In this document: positions 12,604 to 26,126 of the stretch, piece by piece
How positions within the stretch are numbered: position 1 is the first letter of the stretch
Layout: each line of letters opens with the position of its first letter
Assembly: GCF_003265705.1 (NCBI RefSeq)
Contig: NW_020312827.1
Span: 21,572,413 to 21,636,412 of the forward strand
DNA length: 64,000 nucleotides
Origin: Callorhinus ursinus
Taxonomy: Eukaryota; Chordata; Mammalia; Carnivora; Otariidae
Direction of reading: 5' to 3'
Position numbers and translations under genes: made by a program
Notes under the pieces: generated by a model
What the model was told of the DNA's origin: nothing
What the model saw: the letters and a program-made list of their open reading frames with translations, nothing else
Databases searched by the model: none

Positions 12604-13839
12604 TGAATATCCATTTTAAATAAAACTCCTTGCAAACTGGTAATAAAAGGAACTTGATCTAATGTAAGGATCTGCAAAAATCCTATGGTAAGCATCATAG
12701 TTAACCATGAAATGTTGAAAGCATTTCTTTTTATATCAAAATGAAGTAAAAAATTGTTCAGATGGAAAATTCTAAAGATTCTATAGGAATTTTATTATAA
12801 TTAATATGAATTTAGCAACATCATTATATTCAAAAGTCATATACTAAAATTTATTGTTGGGTATGCTAACATAACTGCATAACAGAGTCTGTGAGGAATT
12901 AAAGTGGGTAATGTCCATAAAGCACTTATCACCTGAAACTCCAATGGTAGAATTGTTATTGATGTTAAAAAAAAGTCAGTTGCATCCCTGTACATCAGCA
13001 ACTAGGTAATGTCATTTGAAATTACTGTCTTAGCCTAGGTTTCTTTAGGAGTCTGAAACAAAGGTTTTTGTGCAATCAGGGAAGTAGAAAATGTGATACT
13101 GTTTAGCAGTTGTGAAAGATGGGGGAATAAATAAAAAAGAAAAGAAAGTGAAGATAAGTCTGTGTTAGTGATCTGGCCACAAGAACTTCTGAAGATCTTA
13201 TGCAACACATCTCAGAAACATCCTCCTGTGGTGTGAAAGGGGGAAGCATTTATCCATATGCTCCTGTCCACCAGAGCTCCAGGATGGGCCCAGGAGTGCT
13301 AACTCCCTTCCACTTCCAGATTGCCTACAGATGAGTGCCATGAGTGTGTCAGAGAAGCTCAGGGCAGGCGTTAGCCCATGTGAAATATGAACAAAGGCAC
13401 TGTACTGTGTATAAGGTTGCATGTAATTAAGTGGCCAAATTTGGAGATTATATTGTCATGAGGGTTGGGAATAAGAGATCATGAAATGATGTACAAGAGG
13501 TGTTTGATACAAATGTTCTATGAAACACAACGAAAGGTATGAAAGTAAATAAATCTAACAAAAGGTGTTTGAAATTTCTGTGATACAATTTTTGTGTTAT
13601 TAAAAAACAGTAAAACCAACCAACCAACCTAAATAATGATCTTGGATAGGAAGAGTCAGTGGTCTGAATTGGCAGATCTCTCCAAGTTGATTTATAGGTT
13701 AAAAAGAATTCTCTACAAAACCTCAGTAAGATTTCTTGTATTGTTTTGTTTTTATGGTATTGGATAAGCTGGTTTTAAAATAAATACTGTAGACCATATG
13801 TCCAAGAAACTAAGGCCCCATGCTCCTGAAGAGGAAAGC

Positions 13840-13842
<3 letters not shown>

Positions 13843-13888
<46 letters not shown>

Positions 13889-13898
13889 NNNNNNNNNN

Positions 13899-13952
<54 letters not shown>
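13843..13952. repeat. (TG)n microsatellite containing an assembly gap
   Basis: A long, nearly perfect TG tract with ten Ns at 13889-13898, so its true length is unknown. All ORFs across it (Cys-Val or Thr-His repeats) are artefacts. Confidence 0.97.
13889..13898. other. Assembly gap (10 N)
   Basis: Ten consecutive Ns inside the TG repeat. This is a scaffolding placeholder rather than a measured length. Confidence 0.99.
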
Positions 13953-13955
<3 letters not shown>

Positions 13956-15589
13956 TACATCTTCCCCTGCCACATACTTGATATATATGCAGGGAAAGAC
14001 TCACTGACAAATGTAACAGAAAAGGGAGTTCTTACACTCATGCATGCATAAAAGTAATTATCAAATGGTGACCTTTTATATCAGTGATTATGTGAAATGA
14101 TATGATAAATGATAAAATATGAAAATGATAAAATAAATTGAATCCCTACCATATTCCATAATCAACTATCAATTCTAGATTGAATAAAGATGAATAAAGA
14201 CTTAAATGCCAAAGCGAAAACTAGAGAACACTTCAAGATTCAATAGCGAAGAATATATTATTATTTTTTTAAAAAGTTAGATAAAGGTAAACCATAAAGG
14301 AAAAGACTGATAAATGGTACTAAATTAACATTTAAAGGTGTTAAATTAATATTTAAAATTCCATAACCAATACCAAACAGCAAGACACATTCCAGGAGAA
14401 GATTAAACAGTCAAAAAAGGATTAGCAGCTAAACATCAGAAAGGAAGATAAGAACTCAGTCGAGAAATAGGAAACTGACCAACAAACAAGCAAACAAAAA
14501 ACTGTAAAGAGGTTTCCACAGAATATGAAACACAAATGGTTCATAAACACATGAGAGCCACTCAAACCTCATTTGCATTAAGGGAATAACAGATTAAAAT
14601 CACAATTAGATACATTTCACACACCAGTTGGGCCACTTTAAAAGTCTGAAAATACCAAGGGATGGTGATAACTTGAAGCAATGGAAACTCTCATCGGATG
14701 CTGCCAAACAGTCAGCTGGTACAACTGCTTCAGAATTGTCTGGGGTTACCAAGTGAAGTTGAACTTGTCCGTTTCTTCCGTGCTCTGGAACCCAAAGAAA
14801 CTCCTTACCATGCACCAGGAAACGTATACAAAACAAGCATGTTCTTAGTAGGGTCATGTCTAAGAGCAACTGGGAACAGCTGAGATGCACATATTAATAT
14901 TAAACATTAATATTAATATTAAATATTAATTTAACATCTTTAAATGTTAATTTAGTACCATTGTGAGATATTCATACAAATGGAGTGCTATTCATTAGCA
15001 AAAACAAACCAACCATCACTATGCATCACCATCAGCATGGATGCAAAACTGCAAGTTCAGGGGGAAAAACATGAGGCAAAGTAATATATCGGCATGATTA
15101 ATTCCTACAAAGTTTAATACTAGCAATCTATTATTTAGGGAGACCTACACAGAGGTAGTAAAACTCTAAGAAAAACAAAGATATGATAAATATGAATTCA
15201 AGATATTTCTGTCCCACAGGGGCTTCTAAAATACTGCTGATATTTTTTTTCCTTAATCTTAGTGCTAAATACATGGGTTTTTAAATATTATTATTGTTTA
15301 AACTATTGAAATTTGTTTAATGTACCACTTTATGAAATGTTTCGACATAATAAAAAAAAGTTTCAGTGACAGATCAATCTCATGAATAACCCATTCTGGT
15401 TTTGGACATGTCTACCTTATAATCTCTTTCTTTAAGTTAAGCTGAAGCATTCAGCACTTATTCTTTATTTGGTCTATAAAGTGTCATAGAGAATCAAATC
15501 CTACTTACACATGACAGCTTTTTAAGTACTCCAAGACGGTTGCCTTGTCCCCTTTTAGGCTTCTTTTTTTTCCCAAAAATCAACCTTCC

Positions 15590-16500
15590 TTAAATCAGGT
15601 TTCCAGATACCTCACCGTTTTGGCTACCGTCCCCTGGACATGCAGCCAGAACCGAGTGCAACATTCCAGTTTGTTCTGGCCAGCAAAATGTCTGATGGGA
15701 CTATTAACTTTCTTGTTTGGGACACTACACTTATTGATATAGCCTAAAACTGACCTAGGTTTTTGTAGCCTTGTACACCTCATGAATTTATCTTGGGTTC
15801 TGTGTCATTTCAAACCTGAAGTCTTTTCAGTTAAGGTCTGTGTAATAAAATTTTCTTTCTCATCCTATACTTGAGAGGTTGATTTTTTAAAAACTGTATT
15901 TGGGACTTCACATTTATTCCTACTGTTTTATCTTGGAAATTTGGTTACATTGTTTTAGCCTACTGAGATCTTTTCAGTCCTGATTCTGACATCTGTGTGT
16001 TTACTTTTCTTCCTAGATTTGCATTATCAGCAAATTTGGTAAACAAGTATTTCATTAATCAAGCATTTATTTAAAAACTACCATGTATAAGGTAATGTGC
16101 TAGGTAATGCAACATTCACCCCAGTAGTAAATAAAAACATTAAAATGGAGATACTCCAGAGTAAAGACTTCTCTCTGAATTGATAATCCACTCATAATCA
16201 AAAACTTTTGATATTTGATAAAAATTGGCACACAGATTTACAATCTACATTTCCCTTTGAAAATTTCCCCCATTCTCACAGTGAACTGTCATATCTTTGT
16301 TGGCAAGACCTAAATCTATACCTTCAGCCTTCACTGATTTTTTGTATGTGATTGACTCCTCTATTTTGCTACTTCACCATCCATAAAACTAAGCTATATG
16401 CAGGATTTTCTTTTTGCCAAAACCTGCCCTTTTCCCTCTATTATTATCTGTATTGATTAATGACTTTAACATCCTCTCAGTGCTGACAAACTTGAAGTGG
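15590..16500. mobile_element. Ancient CR1/L3-like LINE relic
   Basis: Phrases such as 'accgagtgcaacattccag', 'gatgggactattaactttcttgtttgggacactacactt', 'gagatcttttcagtcctgattctgacatctgt' and 'tttgcattatcagcaaatttggtaa' recall a widespread ancient mammalian LINE of the CR1/L3 type. It is interrupted near 16050-16140 by L2-like text. Family assignment is from memory and uncertain. Confidence 0.45.
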
Positions 16501-17916
16501 TTTTTAATTTAAAAAATCATATTGATTTTTTTCTTAGTATAGAAGAATATTGGATCCTGTTATTTTTAAAAAGAAGAAAATTAGTAGTATAATGGTACAA
16601 ATAAAAATTAAAATAAATATTCATAACCTCCATCTAGAAATGAGCATTTTATATTGCTATTTATCCTTCTGGCCATTGTTCCATGCATTAGAGAAGCACA
16701 ATCATTATTCATTTACCTGAATAAGCAAAAATTTTAATATAGTGTGAATGTATGTAACTAAAAGAAAATAAGGAAGTATCTATGTGATTATCACCCCTGT
16801 CAAGAAATAGGTATGGCAAATACCCAGATAACCCTCATATGCTCTTTCTGTGACTACTTTCCCCCTCTACAAATGTTTGTCATGACTTAGAATATTATAG
16901 TTTGTTTTGCTTGGTTTTTAAACATTTATTTAAATGAAGTAATATGTATTCTTTTTGTGTCTGGCAAATTATTTCCCATATTATGTTGGTGAACTTTATC
17001 TACATTGTATGTGGGACAGTAGTTTATTCATTTTCAGTATTGTGTAGTATTCTATTGAATGTGCCACAAAATATTTATCCACTCTAGCATTAATTAACCT
17101 CTGGGTGGTTTCCAGTGTGAGGATATCATGAATAGTGCTGCTATGAACATTCTTTTGTATGCACACATGTATTTCTCTTTGAAATATGTCTAAAAATGGA
17201 ATTGCTAATAGGACATATATATATATTCAACATTAGCATAGGATGTATGTTTCCAGAGTGGTTCTACTTGTTAGAATCCACCAGCTCTCTATGCGAATTT
17301 TAGATGTTCCATATTCTCATCAACACTTAGGAATACCAGTTTTATTTTAGCCATTCCGACTGGTGTGTTGATATCTTCTTGCAGTTTTGGTTTACGTTTT
17401 CCTAAAGTGTCATAATATTGAGCACATTTTCATCGGATACCTTCTTTTGTGTACTCTCTATAAATATCTTCTCCCAATTAGTGCCTTACCTTTATGCTCT
17501 CTTAAAATATCCTTTGACAAGTGGAAGTTTTTAATTTTAATGTCTTTTCCTTTAGCATTAGTGCTCTGTGTGTCCTGATTAAGACATTTTGGCTTACCTC
17601 ATATTACTGAGGATATTCTTCCATAGTTTCTTCCAGAGGCTTCACTGTTTTATCTTTCACATTTAGATCACACTATACCTTTAGTTGATTTTTGGGCATA
17701 ATATGAGAAATATTTTCATTTATGATATGCCTATCTAGATGAGCTAAAATAATTTTTTAGAATGACCATTCTTTCTCCACTGCTTTAGAGTACCACCTTT
17801 GTCATGAGCCTATTGTATGTATATGTAAGGATATTAATGGACTGTTTGTTCTGTTCTGCTGGTCTAGGCATCTATTCTGTTGGCAATACCATGCTCCCTT
17901 AATTACTGAAACTTTA

Positions 17917-18101
17917 TTTTTTATTTTTTTTTAAGATCTTATTTATTGTCAGAGAGAGAGAGAGAGAGAGCACTGCAGGCAGAGGGAGAAGCATCCTCCC
18001 TACTGAGCAAGGAGCCCGATGTGGGACTCGATCCCAGGACCCTGGGATTATGACCTGAGCCGAAGGCAGACGCTTAACCAACTGAGCCACCCAGGCATCC
18101 C
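17917..18101 (-). mobile_element. CanSINE inserted in old L1
   Basis: Minus-strand CanSINE with a perfect 16-bp target-site duplication AATTACTGAAACTTTA at 17901-17916 and 18102-18117. Confidence 0.95.
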
Positions 18102-18361
18102 AATTACTGAAACTTTAAAATAAGTCTCAACATCTGTTAAAGTCCTTTAATTCTTGTCCTTCAAGATTGGCAAACTTTTGCCCTTTGTAAATTTACTTCA
18201 TTTTAGAATTTGGTTGTCACTGTATACCAAACAGCAACAACAAAAACCCACTTCCTGAATTATGACTGCAAGAAATTTGGATGGAAAGGTCAATTTGGAG
18301 AGAATAGATATGTTTATTGTATCTTCATTATATTGTAATATATTTTATTCCTCTGATTATT

Positions 18362-18546
18362 TAATGACCGCCCATTGGCTAAATATGGTCCTTTGCCTCT
18401 TTTTGAAAATGAAGTTTTCCTGGAGCACAGCCATACCCATTTATTGTCTGCATTACAGCAGAGTTCGATGGTTGTAGCAGAGACTATCTAGCCTGCAAAG
18501 GTGAAAATATTTAATATCTGACCCTTTACAAAAAATACTTGCCTCT
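18362..18546 (+). mobile_element. hAT-Charlie (MER1-like) DNA transposon fossil
   Basis: 'gaagttttcctggagcacagccatacccattta ... attacagcagagttcgatggttgtagcagagacta ... gcctgcaaaggtgaaaatatttaatatctgaccctttac' matches the non-autonomous hAT-Charlie elements of the MER1 group. Diverged; the 5' border is uncertain. Confidence 0.7.
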
Positions 18547-20189
18547 CATTTGAATATTGCTTATTTCTTTTCATAATGTTTTGTGTTTTTCTGTGTGGGA
18601 CTCCTAAGATATTTCCTTAGATTAGTTTCTAAACATGTAATACATTTGGATGTTGTTATAGATGATATAATTTAAATTTTCATTTTATGTTCATTGATGT
18701 TTAAAAATACTATTGATTTTTATATACTGACTTTGCATCCAATCTGTAGATTCTTTTCATTTTTTTGTGTATAAAATCTTATCAGTTTTTATTTCTTTTT
18801 TGCTACTTCTCATATATGTTTATTAAATTGGTAATAATGGGAATCCTTGTTTTATTACTGATAGTAGAAGGAGAATTTTAACATACCACTATTATGTAGG
18901 GCATTTGCTGTTTGCTATTTTATTGAAATAATTTTCATCAGATTAAAGAAGTTTTTCTACTCCTGGTGTGCTTCTATTATGAATTGTTGAGTTTTATTAA
19001 CTATTTTCTCTGAATACATTGAGATATTCAGTATGCTTTTACTTCTTTCTCTGTTAATGTGGGAAGTTATGTTAAGTTTTCAAATGATAAACCTCATATT
19101 ACTGAAGTAAACCCAACTGATTGTGATGAATTATTCTTTTGGTATTTGTTTACAAATAAATTAAATTAGAGTTAAATCTTGCAAATTTTGTTGTTTTGTT
19201 TTTGCAATTATAATCCTGAGAGAGATTTGGCTATAATTTACCTTATAAGGTTTGATATCAAGGTTATGCTGCCTCAAAAAATGAGCTGGAGAGTGTTTCT
19301 TTTTTTTCGTTCTCTTGAAGAGCTTATTTAAGATTGGTATTAGTGCTTCCTCAAATATTTCGTATAATTTATCAACAAAGTCATGCAGGCATGGAGTTTT
19401 CTGAATGGAAAAAAATTTTAATTGAATTATATTATAGTTCTAGGAATGTCTATATTCCTTTAAGATATATAAAATAGTGGCAAACATTGCTTTTTTCTGT
19501 GACAACTAGAAAAACCTGGATGAATTGAAAAATTATATATACCTATTACTTATATCTCTATCTCTGTATCTATGCCTACAAAAGTCATCAGAAAATAGTG
19601 AATGTATAGAGGTCTAGAGGAATTAATTTCCAAGAAGAGACCTACGTGGACAAAGTTTGGCAGCCATGTTCCTCTGGGGGCTTTTACCAAGTCTAGTCAT
19701 AAATTGAGGTTTCCACACAGACAGGCAGAAATTGATGAGGGGAAGAGAAATCAGAGGAGCTTTTAATTGAGGGATGGCATAGCCACTTGGAAACTGGATA
19801 AGTCCTAAATGCATAGCTATTTTCTCCCACCATATTTCTCCACAAGACTCTTGTCTAGGGTTCTGCAGGAGGGAGATGGGAGACTGGGCTGAAACACTCG
19901 ATAAAAACTATTTCTAGTCCCAATACTTAGAAGCCAAAGTTCTGTGAGGTGGAAATGTTTATAATAAACACAGAACTGCTCACGCCTTTGTAATTTAGTC
20001 TAACTAAAGTGGCAACCCAAAACATTTACCCAGCTTAATTCCTAATTAGTTCAAAAGGGCCAGTTACCCTCCCTGTCTGTCTGACAAAGAAAAATCATGT
20101 CTTCTGAGGGAAAATAATATTGACTCCAGTCTCTATTGTCCTTTTTGGCATATGTCAAAATAATTATGCAGCGTATGAAGAAGGGAGAA

Positions 20190-20710
20190 AATGTGATCCA
20201 TCATCAAAGAGAAATACATATCCCAGACCCCAGATGATCTAGATGTTGGAATTAGTAGACAAGGACTTTGAAATGACTATTACAATTTGTTATGGAAAAA
20301 TAGAAAAAAATGGATAAATTTGATAGAAAGATGGTGAATTTTGACAGATAAATACAATTTAAAAAAATTTTCCAAGCAGATACTATGGATCTGAAAACAA
20401 AAACAATATCTGCAATTAAGATTTCATGGGAATGGCTTAGTATTAGATTGTACATGTTAGATAAAATTAGTGAACTCAAAAGCAAGTCAATAGAAATTGA
20501 AATGAATGAATACGAAGAGTTTAAGAGACTTGCAGGGACAGTCAAACATATAAGTAGAGTCTCAAAAAAGAAGAAAAGCCAAAGAATGATACTTAAGCAA
20601 TATTTGAAGATATAATGGGCAAGAATCTTCCAAAACAGATGAAAGATAGCACTACAGAGATCTAAGAAGTTCAGCATGCTCCAGTCAAGATAGTATGAGA
20701 AAAACTATGA
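20190..20710 (+). mobile_element. Old L1 fragment, ORF1 region
   Basis: Sense text similar to L1 ORF1: 'gagtttaagagacttgcagggacagtcaaacat', 'caatatttgaagatataatgggcaagaatcttcc', 'aagttcagcatgctccagtcaagatag'. The 141-residue minus-strand ORF here is a shadow of this repeat. Confidence 0.6.
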
Positions 20711-20739
20711 ACTTAATCAACTATGGCATTTTCATCATT

Positions 20740-21467
20740 TTCGGAATGTTCTCTGCTCTTTGTTTCTCTTCTTCTTCTAGTAGTCCTGAAGGTGCAGTAG
20801 ACCTTCTTAATGTATGTCCTTAGACTCTTATTCTCTTAGTGTTTTTTTTTTTTGTATTTTTCATGCTTTTAAAAATATATGTTTTATTCCGAACCCTTTC
20901 CTTCCACCTAATTGTCTTTGAATTCACTAATTCTCTCTTCACTTGCAGCTTAGCTCTTCTTGTTTATCCATTGAGTTATTAATTTTGATTATTGTATTTT
21001 TGCTTTCTGAGATTGTGATTTGATTCACTTCTTTTACAATTGCTAGTTTTTTAAAAAAAATACTTCCAATCTTGAATTCTATTTCTTCACACATGTTCAT
21101 CAAATGTTTAAATGTCTATTATTGATACTTGATTCAGCATTTATTTTTGGTAACTCCATTATCTAGATACTTGATTGCTTTGTTTCTTTTACTATCATTC
21201 CAGGCCCCCATCACAGTTTTTGTTTTGTGCATATGTGTGTATTTATTTTTGACTGAGTGTAAGGCATTGTAAATAAATAATTTGTAAACTGGATAATATT
21301 ACTTTTCCTCAGCAAGGCTTTACATTTGTTTGATAAGTGGCTAAGGGCACAGACAATCTGGGACAACTTTAGTCTAATTTCAGGGTTTGAGATTATTACC
21401 TAATTCTTTGTGAGGTTTGGTATGTTTGTGATTTATTGTTACTCATGGTGCAGCTTTTTGAGGTCTT
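20740..21467 (-). mobile_element. Diverged LINE-like sequence (probable L1M)
   Basis: The plus strand reads text typical of old L1 antisense copies ('cttcacttgcagcttagctc', 'ttgagttattaattttgatta', 'atttctgagattgtgatttgattcac', 'actgagtgtaaggcattg'). No coding potential. Assignment is tentative. Confidence 0.4.
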
Positions 21468-21651
21468 TTTTTTTTTAAAGATTTATTTATTTGAAAGAAA
21501 GAATGAGAGAGAGAGAGAGCACATGAGAGGGGGGAGGATCAGAGGGAGAAGCAGACTCCCTGCCAAGCAGGGAGCCTGATGCGGGACTTGATCCAGGATC
21601 ATGACTTGAGCCGAAGGCAGTCGCTTAACCAACTGAGCCACCCAGGTGCCC
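21468..21651 (-). mobile_element. CanSINE
   Basis: Minus-strand copy ending 'gagccacccaggtgccc'. Short target-site duplication GAGGTCTT at 21460-21467 and 21652-21659. Confidence 0.92.
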
Positions 21652-22004
21652 GAGGTCTTAATATAAAGCATTGGGGTCTTGGATTTTAATTTTTGTCCCT
21701 CTATCCTAAAAGTTTTTCAAAATCTCTTCTTAGGTTCTTAGTCTCTCAGTGGCTTTTCTAGAATCTACAAACACTCTTACAATTAAAGTGGCCTCAAATG
21801 TCAGACACACCTCTCTGGGACCTTTTCTCTTAAATCTTTGACCTCTAATTTTCTACTGTCTCCTTAGGTCTCATAGCTTCAGGAAATCTAAAATAAATTT
21901 TGTCTAACTTTTCTATTTGTTTTCAATGGGAGCTTTTGCTTGAATGACCCATTTTGGCAGTATTGCCAAATACAATTTTAAGATAACTATTGTGTTCGTT
22001 AAGT

Positions 22005-22420
22005 TTGGATGCTTATAACAGCAAACACCAGTGGCTTGAATACCAGAAAGGTTTATATCTCTCTTACATTAAAGAAGACCAGAAATAATCCATCTAGTGC
22101 TTGTTTGGCATTTCTGTGGCATTTCAGGGACCCGGGATATTTTTATATTTCTGTTCTACTAGACTTAGAATGTGGTTTCCATCCTCAAGTTTGTCACAGA
22201 GTCTGAGATGGCTGCCAGGACTCTAGCCACCATGTCATTAGAAGCATACATGGAAGAATGGGGAAAAAAAACCCCACCAGTTATCTGATCTTTAGAGGAA
22301 TATTCTCAGAAGTTCCACCTAACATACTTTGCTTTTATCTCATTGGCTAGGATATAGTGTCATGATCACCTGGCTGTAAAGGGGGTTGGTAATGTAGAAT
22401 TTTATCTGGTAAGTAGTCTC
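22005..22420. mobile_element. Ancient interspersed repeat, family not named
   Basis: 'gtggcttgaataccagaaaggtttatatctctctta ... gacccgggata ... gtggtttccatcctcaagttt ... gagatggctgccaggactctagcc ... cattggctaggat' has the layout of a common old mammalian repeat that I cannot name safely. A comparable text occurs near 59040-59340. Confidence 0.4.
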
Positions 22421-22429
22421 AAATAGAAT

Positions 22430-25237
22430 GGGGTTATGATATTAAGAAATAAGAATAGAGTAGAATGGATATTAGGCAAGTAACTGGTAGTCCCTGATAT
22501 GGCTCCATAATATTCCTTAATGTGGTGGACTATAATTTATTTATTGTTGCACATTCATGTTTTCCCCACCTTTTCCATTAGTATAGGCATGGTGTGATGA
22601 ACCTCATTCTGTAAAATTTTTCATACATATACATTCTTATGACCTATTTTAAAATATCTTCGTATTATTCTTTGTTTTTTAACTTGGTCAATAATAGTTT
22701 GTATGTAGAGTAGTATTTCCTTATCTACAGATTTTCCTTTGTGATTTTTTCTGTTATATCCTTTAATTGTCCATCCTCCAGAAGAGAGGAGTTAAATATT
22801 TACCTATCTTTGCTAGTAATTTTTTCATGATTTTATGCATTTTTATATGGGAACATATTTCACACATGTGAACTTGATTACACACATTATTTTTTAAATG
22901 AAGACCCTTCAGAGGGCAAGGTCCAGATTGTAGTCTTATTTTTATCTCTAACACTAAGTACAGTACTTGGACCGACAGGTACATCATACCTGTAGTTTAA
23001 TGAATGTGCACAGAATGAAGTTGTCTTCATGTACTTATCTCTTCAACTACGCCATCTCTATGTCTTTGCTTTACCCTGTTCCTGGCATCCTGTGTGTTTA
23101 AATCTTCATGCCATCTTCTTTTTACAATTAATATAGTCATTCTAGTGTTAGAAATTTCCCTAATGAAAGCTACATGACTAAGTTTTTTGCCAGTCACTCT
23201 GTAGTACAGAGTTGTGAAGTATGTGGGGGAAAATAAGGGAGGGATAGGAATGTGTGGACAGAGAGTACAGCCTTCACAGTTCTCCTCAAGGCAGGTTTAT
23301 GGTTTGCTAATGAAGCTAAGCCTGAGGCCCTTCACTTGCCATGTGTTTATATAGTCGTATATTTTTGCAAAGTTTACGTAAGTGAGGTGTTTTAACCACA
23401 ATCGGTTAAATCAACTGTCTTTACATCCTGACTTTTATTCTTTCATACTTTTGTGTTCAGTGGTGTTGGAGAGCAGCAAATATTTTTAGTAGAAATGCAT
23501 TTAGTTCAGGTTTAATGGGATGTATTTATGTTATTTGCAGTCCCTTGTGCATAGTTAAGCTCTTGCTAGCTGTCCTGGTACGGAATTGTTTCTAGGAATA
23601 TTTCCCTCTATAACAAATCACCTGATACTGTGACAGCAAAGTAGAGGAACAAAGGACTAATGATGTGATTGTGGAGGAAAAATAAGGTTGGAAATATATA
23701 TAAAATCAGAAGCTTACTGCTGGATTATCCAAACGTACATGAAAGAACATTTGACATCCCTCCTAAAACTTTATATTGACTTTAATGAGTTATAAAGTTG
23801 AAAGAAAATCTTCTAAATGATCAATAAGAAGAAATTTTATTCCTGTTTGCAATTTTATATAAGACTATTATCTTTTTATTTGATAATATTATTTATTGTA
23901 TTATGAAGAGATAATCAAAGAATGTACAGTCACAGAAATTTAAGAAATGTATCCTGTAGCTAATTAATAAAAAAATACTCTGCTATTTTTCTGGATTTTG
24001 TGATGTTTGTGGTATTTCTCAGCCTTTAAAAATTTGTAATTTGTCATGATATCTTTTCAACATTCTGAATAAGTATTTACTTTTGTACCTAATTTTTGTA
24101 TTTATAACTACATGTTCTTTTTCTTAAAGAGGGCCCTCTCAAACTATAGAAACTTCTGGCCTCATAAAACCTGCATTTATTCCTGTGTTCTCTTTTATGC
24201 TACCTTATTCACTACAAAGAACTGGTAAAGTACTCTCCAATTTGCAAGCCGAAGTCCTTGGATCTTCAAAGTCAACAAAACTCAAATCGCATGAAACTTC
24301 TATTTTCGGTAACAGTACTGCTCCTCTCTCTTTGGGGGTAGGTAGGATGAGGAAGAGGGAGACCAGAATTTTGGCAGGTGAAACTGCTTACCTGATCCTG
24401 ATAATGACAAAGATTGCCAGCCTGTCAGGCTGGGACAGTCTCATCAATCTGTGTTTGAACTATTAGCACTGTCAGCTTCCTCCTAAAAGATGACAATTCA
24501 AGGGTAGCTTTCCTCACCTGCTGAAACTCCCTCAGTCAAAAGAGCAAAACACTTAATCAGAAGGAGGGGCAGGAATGCATATCTCTGGCAACAGAACTGG
24601 CCCCATCTACTTTCAGTCTACAGAGCTTCTTATACTAATTTTTGCATGACTGTGAAAGTGATCCTCAGCAGAAGTCCTCGACTTGCTGGTACAAGAGCTA
24701 GGGCAGGGCTTGCGTCCTCTGCCTTGGAAGGGAGTGGTTGTGATGCCAGGAATAGGAGGGTTACAACAACTTTGCCCAAATACTCTCACAAATGATGTCT
24801 GATTAAAATAACAACAATAAACACTTGCCCATATTTGTTTATACATGCATTATCTTTGCAGGATGAGCAGAAATGAATGGCTGGCTGAGGGTATTAGAAA
24901 TGAAAACCAGCTATTAAGCTTTGCCCTCACTTGGTAATAGGAAGACTGTAATGGACTGTCTTTTGGGGTTGTGAGGATTATTTAGATCTGAAAGCAGAGT
25001 TGTAATTTTTTGACCCTAATGCAAATAAAGTAGATGTCTAGAGAGTGTCATGTAACCCCTGGTATTATTAAAAATAGTGTATTTACACGATTTGAAGAGA
25101 AATCACAGCGCAAGTTGAAACTTCTGGGAGTTCTGGTAGCTCAGATGGTGTTATTTCTATAAACTTTCACAAAAATCCATTTTGTTGATGGATTTAAAAC
25201 ATTTTGGTGCTTATAGATTTATTCTATTATTTTGAAA
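22430..25237. other. Non-coding stretch, nothing recognised
   Basis: AT-rich, with small random ORFs on both strands (for example 24185-24466 +, 24613-24846 -) that lack conserved motifs. Confidence 0.5.
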
Positions 25238-25248
25238 ATAAAGAGCTG

Positions 25249-25455
25249 GGGGCACCTAGGTGGCTCAGTAGGTTGTCAACTCTTGATTTCGGCTCAGGTC
25301 ATGATCTCCGGGTTGTGGGATGGAGCCTTGTATTGGGCTCCGAGCTCAGAGGGGAGTCTGCTTGAGCCTTTCTCTCCCTCTCCCTCTGCCCCTCCCCCTG
25401 TGCTCACTTGCTCACTCACTCTCTCTTAGATAAATAAGTAAATCTTTAAAAAAAT
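25249..25455 (+). mobile_element. CanSINE, older diverged copy
   Basis: Head 'ggggcacctaggtggctcag' and A-rich tail, with an 11-bp perfect target-site duplication ATAAAGAGCTG at 25238-25248 and 25456-25466. More diverged in the body than the other copies. Confidence 0.92.
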
Positions 25456-26126
25456 ATAAAGAGCTGAAAATCTGCTTCACAAGTTTCTGTTTCTTTTAAA
25501 GGTCATGATAGCTTATCTCTATCAGGAACCCTATCACCCATGTGCCTTAGTTTTATTTTTATCTGCTGTAGAAAGAACAAAGATCCCATTTTGGGGTGAA
25601 ACAAGGGAAAAGCATCTCAATTGACCCTCTCCTAAGTCCTTTTCTCTTTACCTCCACTTCTAAATCACAGAGAGAATTAAAAATGTGCCTGCTGGCCACT
25701 TACATTAATGAAACTGCTAATGTCTGATGCAGGAACATCACCTCCATATGCTCTAGATACATATATGAATAGATGCACATCTGCCCTGAATGTCAGTGTA
25801 ATCCATGTAAATCAAGGATTGGCTTTAAAATCCTCATTCCCAGAAACCTGAGTTAAGAAGTATTGAAGAGATATGGAACATGAACAAGCTGTCCTTTGGC
25901 CTCAAGATCAGACACAGAGTTGTCTGATTAAAAATAAACTCTCAATTGTTTTTTTAAAGAAATTTATCCTTACTGTTAAAGGGGGTCCTTATTGGCCTGC
26001 TTTACAGTTCTATGATTTCCTTTAAAGTAAGACCACTGTAAAAGAGTCATATTAGTTCCATTCTTTGTTTCTTATCTCATTTCAGCCAATTGGTTATATT
26101 CATTAGCATTTATGCTTGCTCTAAAA

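Larger units (their letters stand above)
10700..15240 (+). mobile_element. Old, broken L1 LINE (ORF2 to 3' end)
   Basis: Diverged L1 sense text: 'acaagattagtcaagaaaaa' and 'gaaatgaaaaaggggagag' near 11760-11830, 'aagttgagttggagtttaaaaacatttcc' near 11975, 'aagaaagcaccatgctcagatgac', 'accatgactaaggtaggtttat', then 3'-proximal text such as 'gaactcagtcgagaaataggaaactgacc' near 14450 and 'accagttgggccactttaaaagtctg' near 14620. Full of stops and frameshifts. Interrupted by CanSINEs at 11293 and 12393 and by a gapped (TG)n at 13843. It may be more than one element, and the borders are approximate. Confidence 0.65.
16880..19480 (-). mobile_element. Old L1 LINE, minus strand, several pieces
   Basis: The plus strand reads reverse-complement L1 3'-half text: 'gaatagtgctgctatgaacattctt', 'aatggaattgctaatagg', 'ctattctgttggcaataccatgctcc', 'aatttggagagaatagatatg'. 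Interrupted by a CanSINE (17917) and a MER1-like hAT piece (about 18362). Coding capacity is destroyed. Confidence 0.75.

Noticed and set aside
13752..14051. Several ORFs of Cys-Val or Thr-His repeats on both strands
   Set aside because: Translations of a (TG)n microsatellite spanning an N gap.
20252..20677. 141-codon minus-strand ORF rich in Leu, Ile and Phe
   Set aside because: Antisense of an old L1 ORF1-like fragment; AT-rich composition explains the hydrophobic look.
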